Shown piece by piece: positions 1 to 7,600 of a stretch of DNA of 9,912 nucleotides. Both the position numbers and the translations under genes were made by a program. The stretch spans positions 1-9,912 of the forward strand of contig NZSI01000016.1 in assembly GCA_002696685.1 (NCBI GenBank), written 5' to 3'. The notes beneath the pieces are model-generated. The model saw only the letters and a list, made by a program, of their open reading frames with translations, was not told where the DNA came from and made no database searches. Numbering within the stretch: the first letter of the stretch is position 1; every line of letters starts with the position of its first letter. The stretch comes from Chloroflexota bacterium (GTDB lineage Bacteria; Chloroflexota; Dehalococcoidia; SAR202; UBA826).

Positions 1-362
1 TATGTGGGTGAATTTGCTAGTTTTCCCATCAGATCCCATAAGGCGCAATCTATGGATCCAATGGTTGTTTCAGAAAATCCTCGGTGGGCCATCATCCACT
101 GCCATAGTTTTTCTATATTTCTCGGATCTTCCCCAACGAGAAGAGGTTTTATAATATTTTCCGTTTCTTCAACACTTGGTGGTTCATAATAACCATCCCA
201 GCCGTATTGAGTATCAAAACCACTTTGTCCATCATCGGTTGTTATTTTAATTAGTCCCCTAGGAACTCTTCTTTTGGGTCCTCGTTGACCATATCCCCAT
301 TTGGTTCCGTAATCTTCGGCCTCAACCGAGAATCTGATCACTTGAACGTCTGCAATTTTCAT
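1..362 (-). CDS. Enolase-superfamily protein (mandelate racemase / muconate lactonizing type), N-terminal part, cut by window edge
   Basis: Reading the minus strand from the ATG at 362-360 gives 120 codons with no stop, running off the left edge. The protein begins MKIADVQVIRF and has the N-terminal capping domain of the mandelate racemase/muconate lactonizing family. A first beta-hairpin carries an LIKITTDDGQSGF stretch (about residues 37-49). The IIKPLLVGEDPRNIEKLW helix region follows at about 71-88, and the SIDCALWDLMGK helix at about 104-115. The last is a family hallmark, equivalent to AGIDQALWDISGK in the related gene at 7704-8846. A GGGAG ribosome binding site lies 6 bases upstream of the ATG. 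Family members abstract a proton alpha to a carboxylate using Mg2+, giving racemisation, dehydration or cycloisomerisation. The metal ligands and catalytic bases lie in the missing C-terminal barrel, so neither reaction nor substrate can be stated. It diverges from the luciferase-like gene at 484. Confidence 0.88.
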   Translation of the reverse strand, partial: MKIADVQVIRFSVEAEDYGTKWGYGQRGPKRRVPRGLIKITTDDGQSGFDTQYGWDGYYEPPSVEETENIIKPLLVGEDPRNIEKLWQWMMAHRGFSETTIGSIDCALWDLMGKLANSPT

Positions 363-483
363 GCTTTCTCCCAGTAAGGTATTCATTGCTATAGAGCAGT
401 CCGACACTATCATATAATCCGACTCCAGAACTTTTGTAACTTATTTGAAATATAGTTTGGATCTAAAAAGGGGCTTAACTGAT
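363..483. promoter_or_regulatory. Divergent intergenic region, probable promoters for both flanking genes
   Basis: These 121 bases separate two genes that face away from each other, so they should hold both promoters. A perfect TATAAT lies on the plus strand at 413-418; its best upstream match, TTGCTA at 386-391, is 21 bases away, which is too far for a standard sigma-70 pair. A second plus-strand candidate is TATAGT at 451-456, without a good -35. On the minus strand TATGAT overlaps the same AT-rich patch. A short inverted repeat, TGCT-ATAG-AGCA, lies at 387-398. I can support the region as regulatory but not an exact promoter. Confidence 0.4.
466..473 (+). promoter_or_regulatory. Ribosome binding site favouring the ATG at 484
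   Basis: AAAAAGGGG ends 10 bases before the ATG at 484. The frame is open back to a TTG at 445, but that codon lies upstream of this site and has no obvious purine-rich stretch of its own. The family also normally begins with an MRxGL-like strand, which matches the ATG at 484. The longer TTG start would add 13 residues with no family counterpart. Confidence 0.55.
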
Positions 484-1410
484 ATGAGAATGGGATTATT
501 TATAGGTGGTATAGGGTCTGCCGGATCACTAGAAAGCCAAATCACACAAATTTTGGAAGCTGAAAAAGATGGATTCCACGGCCTGTGGGCGGCACACATT
601 ATGGATGTAGATATTATGTCTATGATGTGTTTGGCCGCAGAAAAAACCAGTCGGATTGAAATGGGAACCGCTGTAACGCCGACTTTCCTCAGACATCCTA
701 TAGCAATGGCCCAGCAGGCTTTGACGGTTCAGTCAATTGCTGGGGGCAGATTTACTTTGGGAATAGGGGTGAATCACAAACCTGTTGTAGAAGATCGATT
801 GGGGATGGAATTTCACCGACCAGCTCAGCACATGAAAGAATATCTTGACATAGTCAGAACACTTTCCAGAGATGGCATAGTGGACTACAAGGGTCAGATA
901 TTCAGTGCTAACACGCAGTTCACAATAGCGGAGCGCTCTCACATTCCGGTTCTTTTGGCCGCACTGGGTCCAAGAATGTTAAAAACTGCCGGAGAAACTG
1001 CCGATGGAACCATTACCTGGATGACCGGAGTACAAACCCTCAAAACCCATATTGTCCCTACAATAAATCGTGCTGCCGAGGGTGCTGGAAGAGACAATCC
1101 TCGGATTGTTGCAGCAGTTCCCGTGGCAGTCACAGGGGATCGTCCCGCTGCTTTTAGGCAAGCTAATGACTACTTCGGGCGTTATGGACAGTTACCTAGC
1201 TATAGAGCGATGCTAGACAGAGAGGGGGTTGAAAGTCCTGCTGAAATGGCACTTGTTGGGGATGAGGAAGAGGTTGCAGAACAATTGAGGGCTTACGCCG
1301 ACGCCGGGACGACCGACATGGCTGCCCAGATTTATCCCGTGGGTCCTGATCCTCATGAATCAATTGCAAGAAGTAGAAATCTACTCAGAAGTTTAATTGG
1401 TAAACTATGA
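484..1410 (+). CDS. Luciferase-like (LLM) oxidoreductase, probable F420-dependent subgroup
   Basis: The 308-residue protein (from the ATG at 484) has the TIM-barrel layout of bacterial luciferase-like proteins. The first strand is MRMGLFIGG. A FHGLWAAH segment lies near residue 31. HPIAMAQQALTVQSIAGGRFTLGIG at 71-95 is the usual helix plus GGR-F-LGIG core. The LGPRMLKTAGETADGT region at 161-176 is typical of the actinobacterial F420-dependent group (the TIGR03564/MSMEG_4879-like type, recalled from memory). Such proteins move a hydride, or insert oxygen, using reduced F420 or FMN in the cytoplasm. The cofactor here is inferred from similarity only. The gene is followed after 107 bases by a SnoaL-fold gene on the same strand, suggesting co-transcription, and diverges from an enolase-superfamily gene. 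The substrate is unknown. Stop is TGA at 1408-1410. Confidence 0.85.
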   Translation: MRMGLFIGGIGSAGSLESQITQILEAEKDGFHGLWAAHIMDVDIMSMMCLAAEKTSRIEMGTAVTPTFLRHPIAMAQQALTVQSIAGGRFTLGIGVNHKPVVEDRLGMEFHRPAQHMKEYLDIVRTLSRDGIVDYKGQIFSANTQFTIAERSHIPVLLAALGPRMLKTAGETADGTITWMTGVQTLKTHIVPTINRAAEGAGRDNPRIVAAVPVAVTGDRPAAFRQANDYFGRYGQLPSYRAMLDREGVESPAEMALVGDEEEVAEQLRAYADAGTTDMAAQIYPVGPDPHESIARSRNLLRSLIGKL

Positions 1411-1504
1411 AATACATGCAAAAGCAACTGGCATCATAGGTCGAAAGTGCTCGGGAACCGCTTTAGTAGGCCGATAGTTTGTTATCCACGAAAGAGAAAG
1501 TTTT

Positions 1505-1510
1505 AGAGGA
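1505..1510 (+). promoter_or_regulatory. Ribosome binding site deciding the ATG at 1518
   Basis: AGAGGA lies 7 bases before the ATG at 1518. The same frame is open to a TTG at 1479, but this site falls inside that longer reading. It therefore supports the shorter 126-residue protein, whose first helix (TPKELVLGGYKSFAEGD) is where SnoaL-like proteins usually begin. Confidence 0.6.
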
Positions 1511-1517
1511 ATTTGAA

Positions 1518-1898
1518 ATGACCCCAAAAGAGTTGGTTTTAGGTGGTTATAAATCTTTTGCTGAGGGCGATATGGAGAGTCTCGGAAAGATTTATCACAA
1601 AGATGCGTTAGTCCAAGTAAATGGAGACCACGAACTTTCTGGCGAATATCATGGGTTCAATGATTTTCTGGAAAATTTTTTATCCAAATTGCTTATTAGA
1701 TTTCCGAACTTTGACCTAGAAATTCTTAACGTATCTTCTGATGGTGATCACGTATATGTTCACGTTCGTTATACAGCTGATAATCTAGACTCTGAATCGA
1801 TTCACATGTTTGTGGTGGAGGATGAGTTGGAAACAAAATTTCATATATTTGATGATTCCCAGAAAATAGCTGCAGCGCTTGGTGGCTTGCAAAATTAG
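1518..1898 (+). CDS. SnoaL-like / NTF2-fold small protein
   Basis: This 126-residue protein has the size and pattern of the SnoaL-like NTF2 superfamily (ketosteroid isomerase-like fold). An opening helix with YKSFAEGDMESL at 11-22 is followed by an IYHKDALVQVNG strand at 25-36. GEYHGFNDFLENFLSKLL at 42-59 comes next, then DGDHVYVHVRYTA at 75-87. The closing part, IHMFVVEDELETKFHIFDDSQ at about 95-115, resembles the usual final strands of the family. The fold serves isomerases, cyclases, hydrolases and non-enzymatic binding proteins, so no reaction can be assigned. It follows the F420-type oxidoreductase on the same strand; small NTF2-fold proteins are often found beside oxidoreductases, where they may act on the product. 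No signal peptide or membrane segment is visible. Confidence 0.75.
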   Translation: MTPKELVLGGYKSFAEGDMESLGKIYHKDALVQVNGDHELSGEYHGFNDFLENFLSKLLIRFPNFDLEILNVSSDGDHVYVHVRYTADNLDSESIHMFVVEDELETKFHIFDDSQKIAAALGGLQN

Positions 1899-1996
1899 TT
1901 AAGGGAGGAGCGACTACGGTCAGAATATCAATTCCTTTCTCATTGTCGATACGAAGTTAGCCAGCTAAATTGGGCACTTCATGAGATAGGTTGTGT

Positions 1997-4645
1997 TCAC
2001 CAGTTCCAGCCAGAGAATTGTTCAAGTAACTCTCGTCCTGATTTGGCCACACGTTCCTTCATTCTCTCGAGAATGACTGCTACTGCAATTAGGAAAATGC
2101 CAGCTGTTATAGCAAGCACCCCGCCATCGATATCCGGGAGCAATCTACCCAAGTTCCACAAAAGATTTATAGCAAAAATCGCCATACTTCCCATCAAAAC
2201 TATGCGAGATCTTGAAAACAAACCCCATAAAATCAATACCAGCGATTCAAATCCGGACAAAAAGAAATAAGGTAGTTCAGGTTTCTCATATATTGATTGT
2301 AGAAACGCAGACATGGGTAGAATCAATACTGAAAGGGTATTGAATACTGGGGCAAGAAATTTGATTCTTGATTCTCTGCGGTATTCAAAATATGCTAAAC
2401 CAAGGAGGTATAGACCTGCAGGTATAGTATAGAAATGTACGCCTGAAAACTCTTGATTTGCAGCCTGAATGTACCAGCTTACAATCAGTGAAGCGGCAGA
2501 TACATATATATATCTGGCATCGCGCTTGGTGATTCCTATTCCAAGGTACAAGAGACCTAGTATTGCAACAACAGTCGTGGCGTTGAGGATGTGAGAACCA
2601 CTGTCGTTTTCACCACTTAGGCTAAGAATAACGGAGAGAAGCACAAATATTGTAGAGGCTATGGCGAACCTAGTGGAGGTTTTTCTCAAAGGGGTTTCCC
2701 AAATCTCCAACCATGATTTGGTGGAGTTTTCAGACCATTTTCTTATTCCAGCAGCCATCCACCAGGAAGCCAGACCTTGGCAGGACCAAGAAACCGCTCT
2801 TAATGTCCAAGAGCCATCCCCCACGTTCCCAACTAAAAACATGCTAGTTATGGCCACGAGGACAGTGGTTGAATAAGTCATGTTTCTGTTTTTGGATATG
2901 TAGCAGACCGCGACAGTAACAACTGTGTATATAGATGCAGCAAGAATTCCCTCTGGGTTTGACCAGTCAGACCATCCTGAGAGTATTACGCTTATTGCGA
3001 TATCTAAACATGCGACTGCGACCAGTGGCGCAAAACGAGGATCTACATGACGTGTGTATCCACTGCCAGAAGGATTTATCTTTAAATAGGCAAAAGTCAA
3101 AAATAAGATATAAATTGAGACCAGCGGTATTGTGATCAACCCGTATGTATGAGGGTTCTCAAGACCAATTTGTGGCAAGGTAATGGCCAAAAGTGTCGAT
3201 GCGTGGGCGAATGTTGTGACAGGGTAAATCCAGTACCATTTCTTAACTATAATCATGGAGATAATCGATAGGATGGTTAGAACCGAGGTGAGAGCCAGTA
3301 AACTAATATGCCAGTCGAATGACAGCAGAATAGATGCTGAAACAAAAGCGAATGTCAGAGAAAATGCGCTGGCTCCTAGAGCCATTGGACAGAAGAATTT
3401 TCTGAAATGCCTTGGGGCCTGCAACAAAGGAACTTTAGAGGATACGAATGTTATAAAAGTTGAACCCGATACAGCAAAATATAATCCAACCAAAACCAAT
3501 ATGACGACTTTCCCCCAAGTGTTTGTTTCCGAAATTGCAATAAGTATGGTGAGGGCAGCCAACACGTTGCCAACTGAAAAGATGATCTCATTGGCTATGT
3601 CATTGCCGCGGATTCTCCAAACAATCCCTGTAGACAGGTAAACGAGTGAGATGCCACCAAAAAGGTAATACCATTCCCAACGTTGCCAGTCGTTGTCAAA
3701 GAAAAAGGCAATGAGAGAGAGCGCAATCCCAGCTAATAAAAGCGAACCATGGGTCAACACGTATCCTTTATATACGTAGCTTAAACCCCACCACAATGGG
3801 AGAGCTATCCCCACTAGCATTAGCCAGGCTTTGGGTTCCAAATGTATTTGGAGATCAATGCCTGGAAGCTTTGGGTTTGGAGAAATCGGATCAAATAAAA
3901 GGTAAGTGATGACACCAGAGGTAAATAAGGCCCAAACCGCTGCAATTGTTATAAAAGCCAACCCTGACAGGTGCAAATTCATTCGACTTCTCACCATGTG
4001 GCCTACGAAAATAAAGGCAGTGACTTGACCGGCCGATAGTGGTATCAGATAGGGCCGATTAGATTCCTCCTCCCACATCGATACCAAAATCACCAAAGAT
4101 CCGATGGTCACCAATAAAATTCCCAGTCCGAGTAAGGAAGACATAGCATTTTCTGAATACAGTGTTTTCCACGTGTCAGCCCAGCTAAAATTAAAGGCTG
4201 TTGATTTCACTCTGTTCGGATATGGTGTTTCAACACTGGCAGTGGGTATGGTCACTGCTGTGGTACTGTGCCTATCCTGTGTTGATTCAGTGCGTCTTTC
4301 GGAAGTTATTACATTGGTACCGCAGGATATGCAGAAAGAAAGTTCGGGTCTTACTGGTTGGTTACATGTCGGACAAGATTTAAGTTTCTGTTTTTCCTCT
4401 TGAATCTCTTCTAATGGGGGTGGTTCAGGGGAGGTTTCAATAGAATCCCCAAACTGGGTACCGCAAGACCCGCAGAATCTGAGTGAGGCCTCTGCAAGTG
4501 CTCCACAATGTGAGCATGATTTCAGCTCGCCGGGACTTTCTGTTGAATGCTCTGAGGAATTTGAAACTTTCTTTATACGTATTCCACAGTGTGGACAAAA
4601 TGTCATATAAGGAAGAATTTGGTTGTCACATTTTGAACAGAGCAC
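1997..4645 (-). CDS. Large polytopic membrane protein with three N-terminal zinc ribbons
   Basis: The 882-residue protein starts at a GTG (4645-4643) with AGGGG 7 bases upstream. Three short zinc ribbons of the CxxC-x10-CxxC type lie at C3/C6/C17/C20, C44/C47/C58/C61 and C91/C94/C105/C108. Acidic, polar linkers separate them, including an EPPPLEE stretch near 74-80. After a Ser/Thr-rich spacer (about 110-165) come repeated hydrophobic segments from about residue 168 to 857. I count roughly twenty or more possible membrane spans, with short basic or aromatic loops. The tail is charged (ERMKERVAKSGRELLEQF). The layout resembles large actinobacterial and chloroflexal proteins with a zinc-ribbon head and an 'SCO7613 C-terminal / DUF2157-like' membrane body; this is recalled, not searched. 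No catalytic motif, transporter signature or ATP-binding site is seen, so function is unknown. The ribbons should face the cytoplasm. It lies 116 bases downstream of the GMC gene on the same strand and converges with the SnoaL-like gene. Confidence 0.82.
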   Translation of the reverse strand: MLCSKCDNQILPYMTFCPHCGIRIKKVSNSSEHSTESPGELKSCSHCGALAEASLRFCGSCGTQFGDSIETSPEPPPLEEIQEEKQKLKSCPTCNQPVRPELSFCISCGTNVITSERRTESTQDRHSTTAVTIPTASVETPYPNRVKSTAFNFSWADTWKTLYSENAMSSLLGLGILLVTIGSLVILVSMWEEESNRPYLIPLSAGQVTAFIFVGHMVRSRMNLHLSGLAFITIAAVWALFTSGVITYLLFDPISPNPKLPGIDLQIHLEPKAWLMLVGIALPLWWGLSYVYKGYVLTHGSLLLAGIALSLIAFFFDNDWQRWEWYYLFGGISLVYLSTGIVWRIRGNDIANEIIFSVGNVLAALTILIAISETNTWGKVVILVLVGLYFAVSGSTFITFVSSKVPLLQAPRHFRKFFCPMALGASAFSLTFAFVSASILLSFDWHISLLALTSVLTILSIISMIIVKKWYWIYPVTTFAHASTLLAITLPQIGLENPHTYGLITIPLVSIYILFLTFAYLKINPSGSGYTRHVDPRFAPLVAVACLDIAISVILSGWSDWSNPEGILAASIYTVVTVAVCYISKNRNMTYSTTVLVAITSMFLVGNVGDGSWTLRAVSWSCQGLASWWMAAGIRKWSENSTKSWLEIWETPLRKTSTRFAIASTIFVLLSVILSLSGENDSGSHILNATTVVAILGLLYLGIGITKRDARYIYVSAASLIVSWYIQAANQEFSGVHFYTIPAGLYLLGLAYFEYRRESRIKFLAPVFNTLSVLILPMSAFLQSIYEKPELPYFFLSGFESLVLILWGLFSRSRIVLMGSMAIFAINLLWNLGRLLPDIDGGVLAITAGIFLIAVAVILERMKERVAKSGRELLEQFSGWNW

Positions 4646-4652
4646 GTTTCGA

Positions 4653-4657
4653 CCCCT
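4653..4657 (-). promoter_or_regulatory. Ribosome binding site supporting a GTG start
   Basis: On the minus strand AGGGG sits 7 bases before GTG (4645-4643). The first zinc-ribbon cysteine is residue 3 from this GTG, so any internal start would destroy the ribbon. This makes the GTG the most reasonable initiation codon. Confidence 0.6.
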
Positions 4658-4761
4658 ATAAGAGGTATTTGAATAGCTGCCTGAAAACGCTATTTTAAGA
4701 GATACCAGATACTAAGTTAGCAAAAATCTATCAGGGTGGGAATGAATTAGATAGCTATTTT

Positions 4762-6339
4762 TTACTTATCAAGCTTTATGAAGTCTGCGATGCGTTCGCC
4801 CACCATCATCGAAGGAACATTTGTGTTGGCTCTAACACAGTCGTGCATTATGGATGCGTCCCCTATACGCAACGCTTTTGTACCATGCACTCTTCCATAT
4901 TGGTCGACCACCGCCATGGAGTCTGAAGTTAGGCCCATCTTGCAGGTACTGCTAATGTGGTGACTCGTTACGGCATTCTTCCTGATCCATAAATTTAAAG
5001 CTTCATCGTCGTTCAGTTCTTGGTCGCTAGGCTCGATTCGATTGGCCACTATTGATGAGTATGAAGGACCACTACCAACTTCGGCACATAACCTTACACA
5101 CTCTCTCATTCTTCTAAGATCCTCTTCTTCTCTGTAATAGTTGTAGTTGAGTATTGGCTGTATTTTGGGGTCAGATGAGCGAAGAGTGAGTTCTCCTGCA
5201 CCAACTTGTAGATAAAGACAGGCTGTCATTCCCACGCCCTGGTACATTTCATCCCCATCGGCCATGTAAAACCGTTGTGGAACAGTGGCCGTATGGTGAA
5301 CCATCATATCGTTGCGTAAATTCGATCCACTAGCCGTATATCTAATCGCGACAGTTGCGCCCCTTATAAGTCCGTCTCGGTGATGCTGGTAACTCTTATC
5401 TACCTCCCATATAAGTCGTACTTGGGGGTGATCCTTTAGATTTTGTCCCACACCAGGCAAATCCTGTAGTACATCTATTCCATTTTCTTCCAGATGTTTT
5501 CTAGGCCCGATGCCGGACAGCATCAATAGTTGAGGGGATCCGATAGCTCCGCTGCTTAAAATGATTTCTTTACCGTGTACCTCAAACAGCTCTCCCTTAC
5601 TCTCAACCTTTACCCCTATCGCACGATTATCATCAAAAATTATCCTATGCACCGTACAGTCACCCCGTAGGGTTAAATTTAGACGGTTCCTAACCGGGTT
5701 TATGTAGTTTAGTGCAGTGCTCTGCCTTACCCTATCAATCGTGTTAAATGGCATGGGGCCGACCCCTGTTGAGTCAGGATCGTTATGGTCGGCAGTTGTA
5801 GGAAATCCCAGCGACTGAAATCCTTCATAAAAGGCACTGGCATCTTGGCTCCATTCACTTTTTGGGTGCCTTCTTACACGTATTGGACCCTCGTGACCGT
5901 GAAAATCACCGCCCATATCTGTATCATTTTCAAGGCGTTTGAACGCGGGCAGACATTTTTGAAAACTCCATTCATCGTTTCCGTTTTCAAACCAAGTATC
6001 GTAGTCTTCAGGATCTCCTCTCAAAAAAATCTGAGCGTTGACAGCGCTGGACCCTCCCATTCCCTTTCCTCTAGGGACAAGCATCGGAACGTCTTGTTCC
6101 TCAGTAGATTTGGCGACGTATAGCCATCTCTTTTCATCTCCCGGGTCGAGCCACCAATTTGGCTTGTTTTGAAGTTCTGGTCCATATCCGTATTTAAATT
6201 TGTCGGGTAATGACTGGAAATCGGGATAATCACTACCAGCTTCGAGTAAAAGCACTGACACCGAAGGGTCTTCGCTCAGGCGTGTAGCTATGATCGCTCC
6301 AGCCGAGCCAGCTCCTACAACTATGTAGTCGTATTTCAT
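4762..6339 (-). CDS. GMC-family FAD-dependent oxidoreductase (choline dehydrogenase-like)
   Basis: The 525-residue protein is full length for the glucose-methanol-choline family. The FAD-binding Rossmann motif GAGSAG is at 9-14, with the ribose-binding acidic residue at E33 in LLLEAG. The first GMC signature lies around 90-112 (RGKGMGGSSAVNA). The second is GAIGSPQLLMLSGIG at 264-278, followed by LPGVGQNLKDHP at 294-305. In the C-terminal part H461, in HISSTCKMG, aligns with the catalytic histidine. N505, in ANTNVP, aligns with the second active-site residue (Asn in choline-type enzymes, His in glucose oxidase). Members oxidise primary or secondary alcohols to carbonyls, passing electrons to oxygen or another acceptor. 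There is no signal peptide or Tat motif, so a cytoplasmic enzyme is likely. The start has AAAGG 6 bases upstream. It lies 53 bases downstream of the luciferase-like gene, probably in one transcript. The substrate cannot be told. Confidence 0.92.
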   Translation of the reverse strand: MKYDYIVVGAGSAGAIIATRLSEDPSVSVLLLEAGSDYPDFQSLPDKFKYGYGPELQNKPNWWLDPGDEKRWLYVAKSTEEQDVPMLVPRGKGMGGSSAVNAQIFLRGDPEDYDTWFENGNDEWSFQKCLPAFKRLENDTDMGGDFHGHEGPIRVRRHPKSEWSQDASAFYEGFQSLGFPTTADHNDPDSTGVGPMPFNTIDRVRQSTALNYINPVRNRLNLTLRGDCTVHRIIFDDNRAIGVKVESKGELFEVHGKEIILSSGAIGSPQLLMLSGIGPRKHLEENGIDVLQDLPGVGQNLKDHPQVRLIWEVDKSYQHHRDGLIRGATVAIRYTASGSNLRNDMMVHHTATVPQRFYMADGDEMYQGVGMTACLYLQVGAGELTLRSSDPKIQPILNYNYYREEEDLRRMRECVRLCAEVGSGPSYSSIVANRIEPSDQELNDDEALNLWIRKNAVTSHHISSTCKMGLTSDSMAVVDQYGRVHGTKALRIGDASIMHDCVRANTNVPSMMVGERIADFIKLDK

Positions 6340-6392
6340 ATAGAACCTTTAAAAATAATGTTTATATTTTTGTTCATATGAGCTAACTGAAT

Positions 6393-7478
6393 CTAATCTA
6401 GATCTGAAAGCGTGGGTAGAACTTCCTTACTCAACAATTCTAGTGACCTATGCCACTTTGGGGTCATATCACCCCAGTCATGGCAAAGTGCCAAAAGCGT
6501 GCCAAACCCACCTACGTCCTGATGAAGTTTTCTCAACCGATTAGAACACTCTTCTGGATCTCCTACGATCCATACGTTTTTAAGCATATATTCAGGAGTG
6601 ATTTCTTCATCTGGCATGTCGGGGTCTAATTTAAGTCCTTCCAGTCCGCTTCCCGAACCCAATAGCGGAATCCAGTAGTCCTGGAAAAATTGCCCCATGG
6701 GACCCTCCAAGGCCTCTTTTCTAGCTTTTTCTCCATCCTCCGCCACGTATATTTCTCTCGAGATCCTCCATTCTGATCTAGGGGCGTCAAGGTTCGCTTT
6801 TGATGCTCCTTTTACTACTACCTCACGGTGACTTGGAAGGTACATTTCGTGCAGAAAACAAGTACTCATGGGGATCCACCCTTTTTCTCCCACCACTGAC
6901 AGGGTTCCTGAGCTTGGACTACTACCTGCAACCGCTATAGGTGGATGCGGTTTCTGGTACGGAATCATGTGGTAGTCAAACAGGGTGTCTCCTTTTGGCT
7001 CAGGAATCCCTGTGTCATAGAACGTCCCCTTGTGGTGGAATGGCTTTCCTGCCCAAAATTGCTGGATAACCGAGATGGCCTCCATCATTTGGCTATGGAT
7101 ATCTTCCCGGGCAGTTTCGACTCCAAATATCTCCTTATTCCACTCGGTTCCAGACCCTGAACCAATTCCGAAATATAGGCGACCCCGTGCCAGATGATCA
7201 AGTTGAGCTATTCTTAGAGCGACATGAGCAGGATGATGCATATGGAGCAAGGATACTCCGATACCAAACTTCATCTGGGAAGTCACACCCAGAGCTCTTG
7301 CTACAAAAAGTTCAGGTGACGGCATATTCTCCCATGGCATAGTGAAATGTTCTCCGATCCATGACTCAGCGTAGCCCAGATTATCTGCGACTTCCATGAG
7401 CTTAAGATCTTGATCGTAGGCATCTGCATGGAAACTATCAGGCCTGTGTAGGGGCATCAGAAATAAACCAAGTTCCAT
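6393..7478 (-). CDS. Luciferase-like flavin monooxygenase, limonene 1,2-monooxygenase-like subgroup
   Basis: The 361-residue protein begins MELGLFLMPLHRPDS and shows the class C flavin monooxygenase pattern. It has WIGEHF at 40-45, HHPAHVALRIAQLDH at 81-95 and LARGRLYFGIGSG at 97-109. The YQKPHPPIAVAGSSPSSGT region near 193-211 contributes to flavin phosphate binding in this fold. The arrangement (HRP near the N-terminus, EHF, HHP, LDHL-RGR) is that of proteins usually annotated limonene-1,2-monooxygenase-like, recalled from memory. Members use reduced FMN supplied by a separate reductase and molecular oxygen to insert one oxygen atom. No flavin reductase lies in this window. The ATG at 7478 has TAGGAGA just upstream, a strong ribosome binding site. 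It is first in a probable operon with the GMC oxidoreductase and diverges from the GalD-type gene. It is clearly a different subgroup from the luciferase-like protein at 484-1410, and the real substrate is unknown. Confidence 0.88.
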   Translation of the reverse strand: MELGLFLMPLHRPDSFHADAYDQDLKLMEVADNLGYAESWIGEHFTMPWENMPSPELFVARALGVTSQMKFGIGVSLLHMHHPAHVALRIAQLDHLARGRLYFGIGSGSGTEWNKEIFGVETAREDIHSQMMEAISVIQQFWAGKPFHHKGTFYDTGIPEPKGDTLFDYHMIPYQKPHPPIAVAGSSPSSGTLSVVGEKGWIPMSTCFLHEMYLPSHREVVVKGASKANLDAPRSEWRISREIYVAEDGEKARKEALEGPMGQFFQDYWIPLLGSGSGLEGLKLDPDMPDEEITPEYMLKNVWIVGDPEECSNRLRKLHQDVGGFGTLLALCHDWGDMTPKWHRSLELLSKEVLPTLSDLD

Positions 7479-7517
7479 TTTTGTCTCCTAGCGTACTATT
7501 GTTGTGTTTTGAAGATT

Positions 7518-7546
7518 TTTCTATTTTTGAACCAACTGATTGTTAA
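7518..7546 (-). promoter_or_regulatory. Candidate sigma-70-type promoter for the monooxygenase / GMC operon
   Basis: On the minus strand TTAACA (7546-7541; five of six matches to TTGACA) is followed after exactly 17 bases by TAGAAA (7523-7518; four of six matches to TATAAT). Transcription would begin near 7511, giving a leader of about 33 bases that includes the TAGGAGA ribosome binding site. Position and spacing are good, but AT-rich intergenic DNA gives such matches by chance. Confidence 0.4.
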
Positions 7547-7600
7547 CCGGATTTTCAGGCGTCTTTCAGACAGCAGCATCTTATGGGATTGATCGTTGTT

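Noticed and set aside
4..189. 61-codon plus-strand open frame
   Set aside because: It lies antisense to the clear enolase-superfamily coding sequence on the minus strand, and its translation shows no family pattern.
445..483. Upstream TTG start adding 13 residues to the F420-type protein
   Set aside because: The purine-rich site lies after this TTG and the family begins at the later ATG; kept only as an alternative.
1407..1439. 10-codon open frame overlapping the stop of the F420-type gene (ATGA)
   Set aside because: Too short, with no clear ribosome binding site and no features; probably chance.
1957..1968. TTAGC-CA-GCTAA inverted repeat in the convergent gap as a terminator
   Set aside because: The 5-base stem is AT-rich, the 2-base loop is too small and no T-run follows on either strand.
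3255..3641. 128-codon plus-strand open frame inside the membrane protein gene
   Set aside because: It is antisense to well-formed hydrophobic segments of the 882-residue protein, lacks a good ribosome binding site and has no recognisable motif.
4104..4403. 99-codon plus-strand open frame opposite the zinc-ribbon region
   Set aside because: It is antisense to the zinc-ribbon spacer and first membrane span; no independent evidence of a protein.
4692..4723. TTGCTA / TAAAAT promoter for the zinc-ribbon membrane protein gene
   Set aside because: The spacer is 20 bases, outside the normal range, and the -35 match is poor.
4719..4757. Possible terminator after the GMC gene on the minus strand (CTATC...GATAG then T-run)
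   Set aside because: The stem is only 5 pairs with a 17-base loop; too weak to call.
5785..6123. 112-codon plus-strand open frame inside the GMC gene
   Set aside because: It is antisense to conserved GMC motifs; the coding signal belongs to the minus strand.
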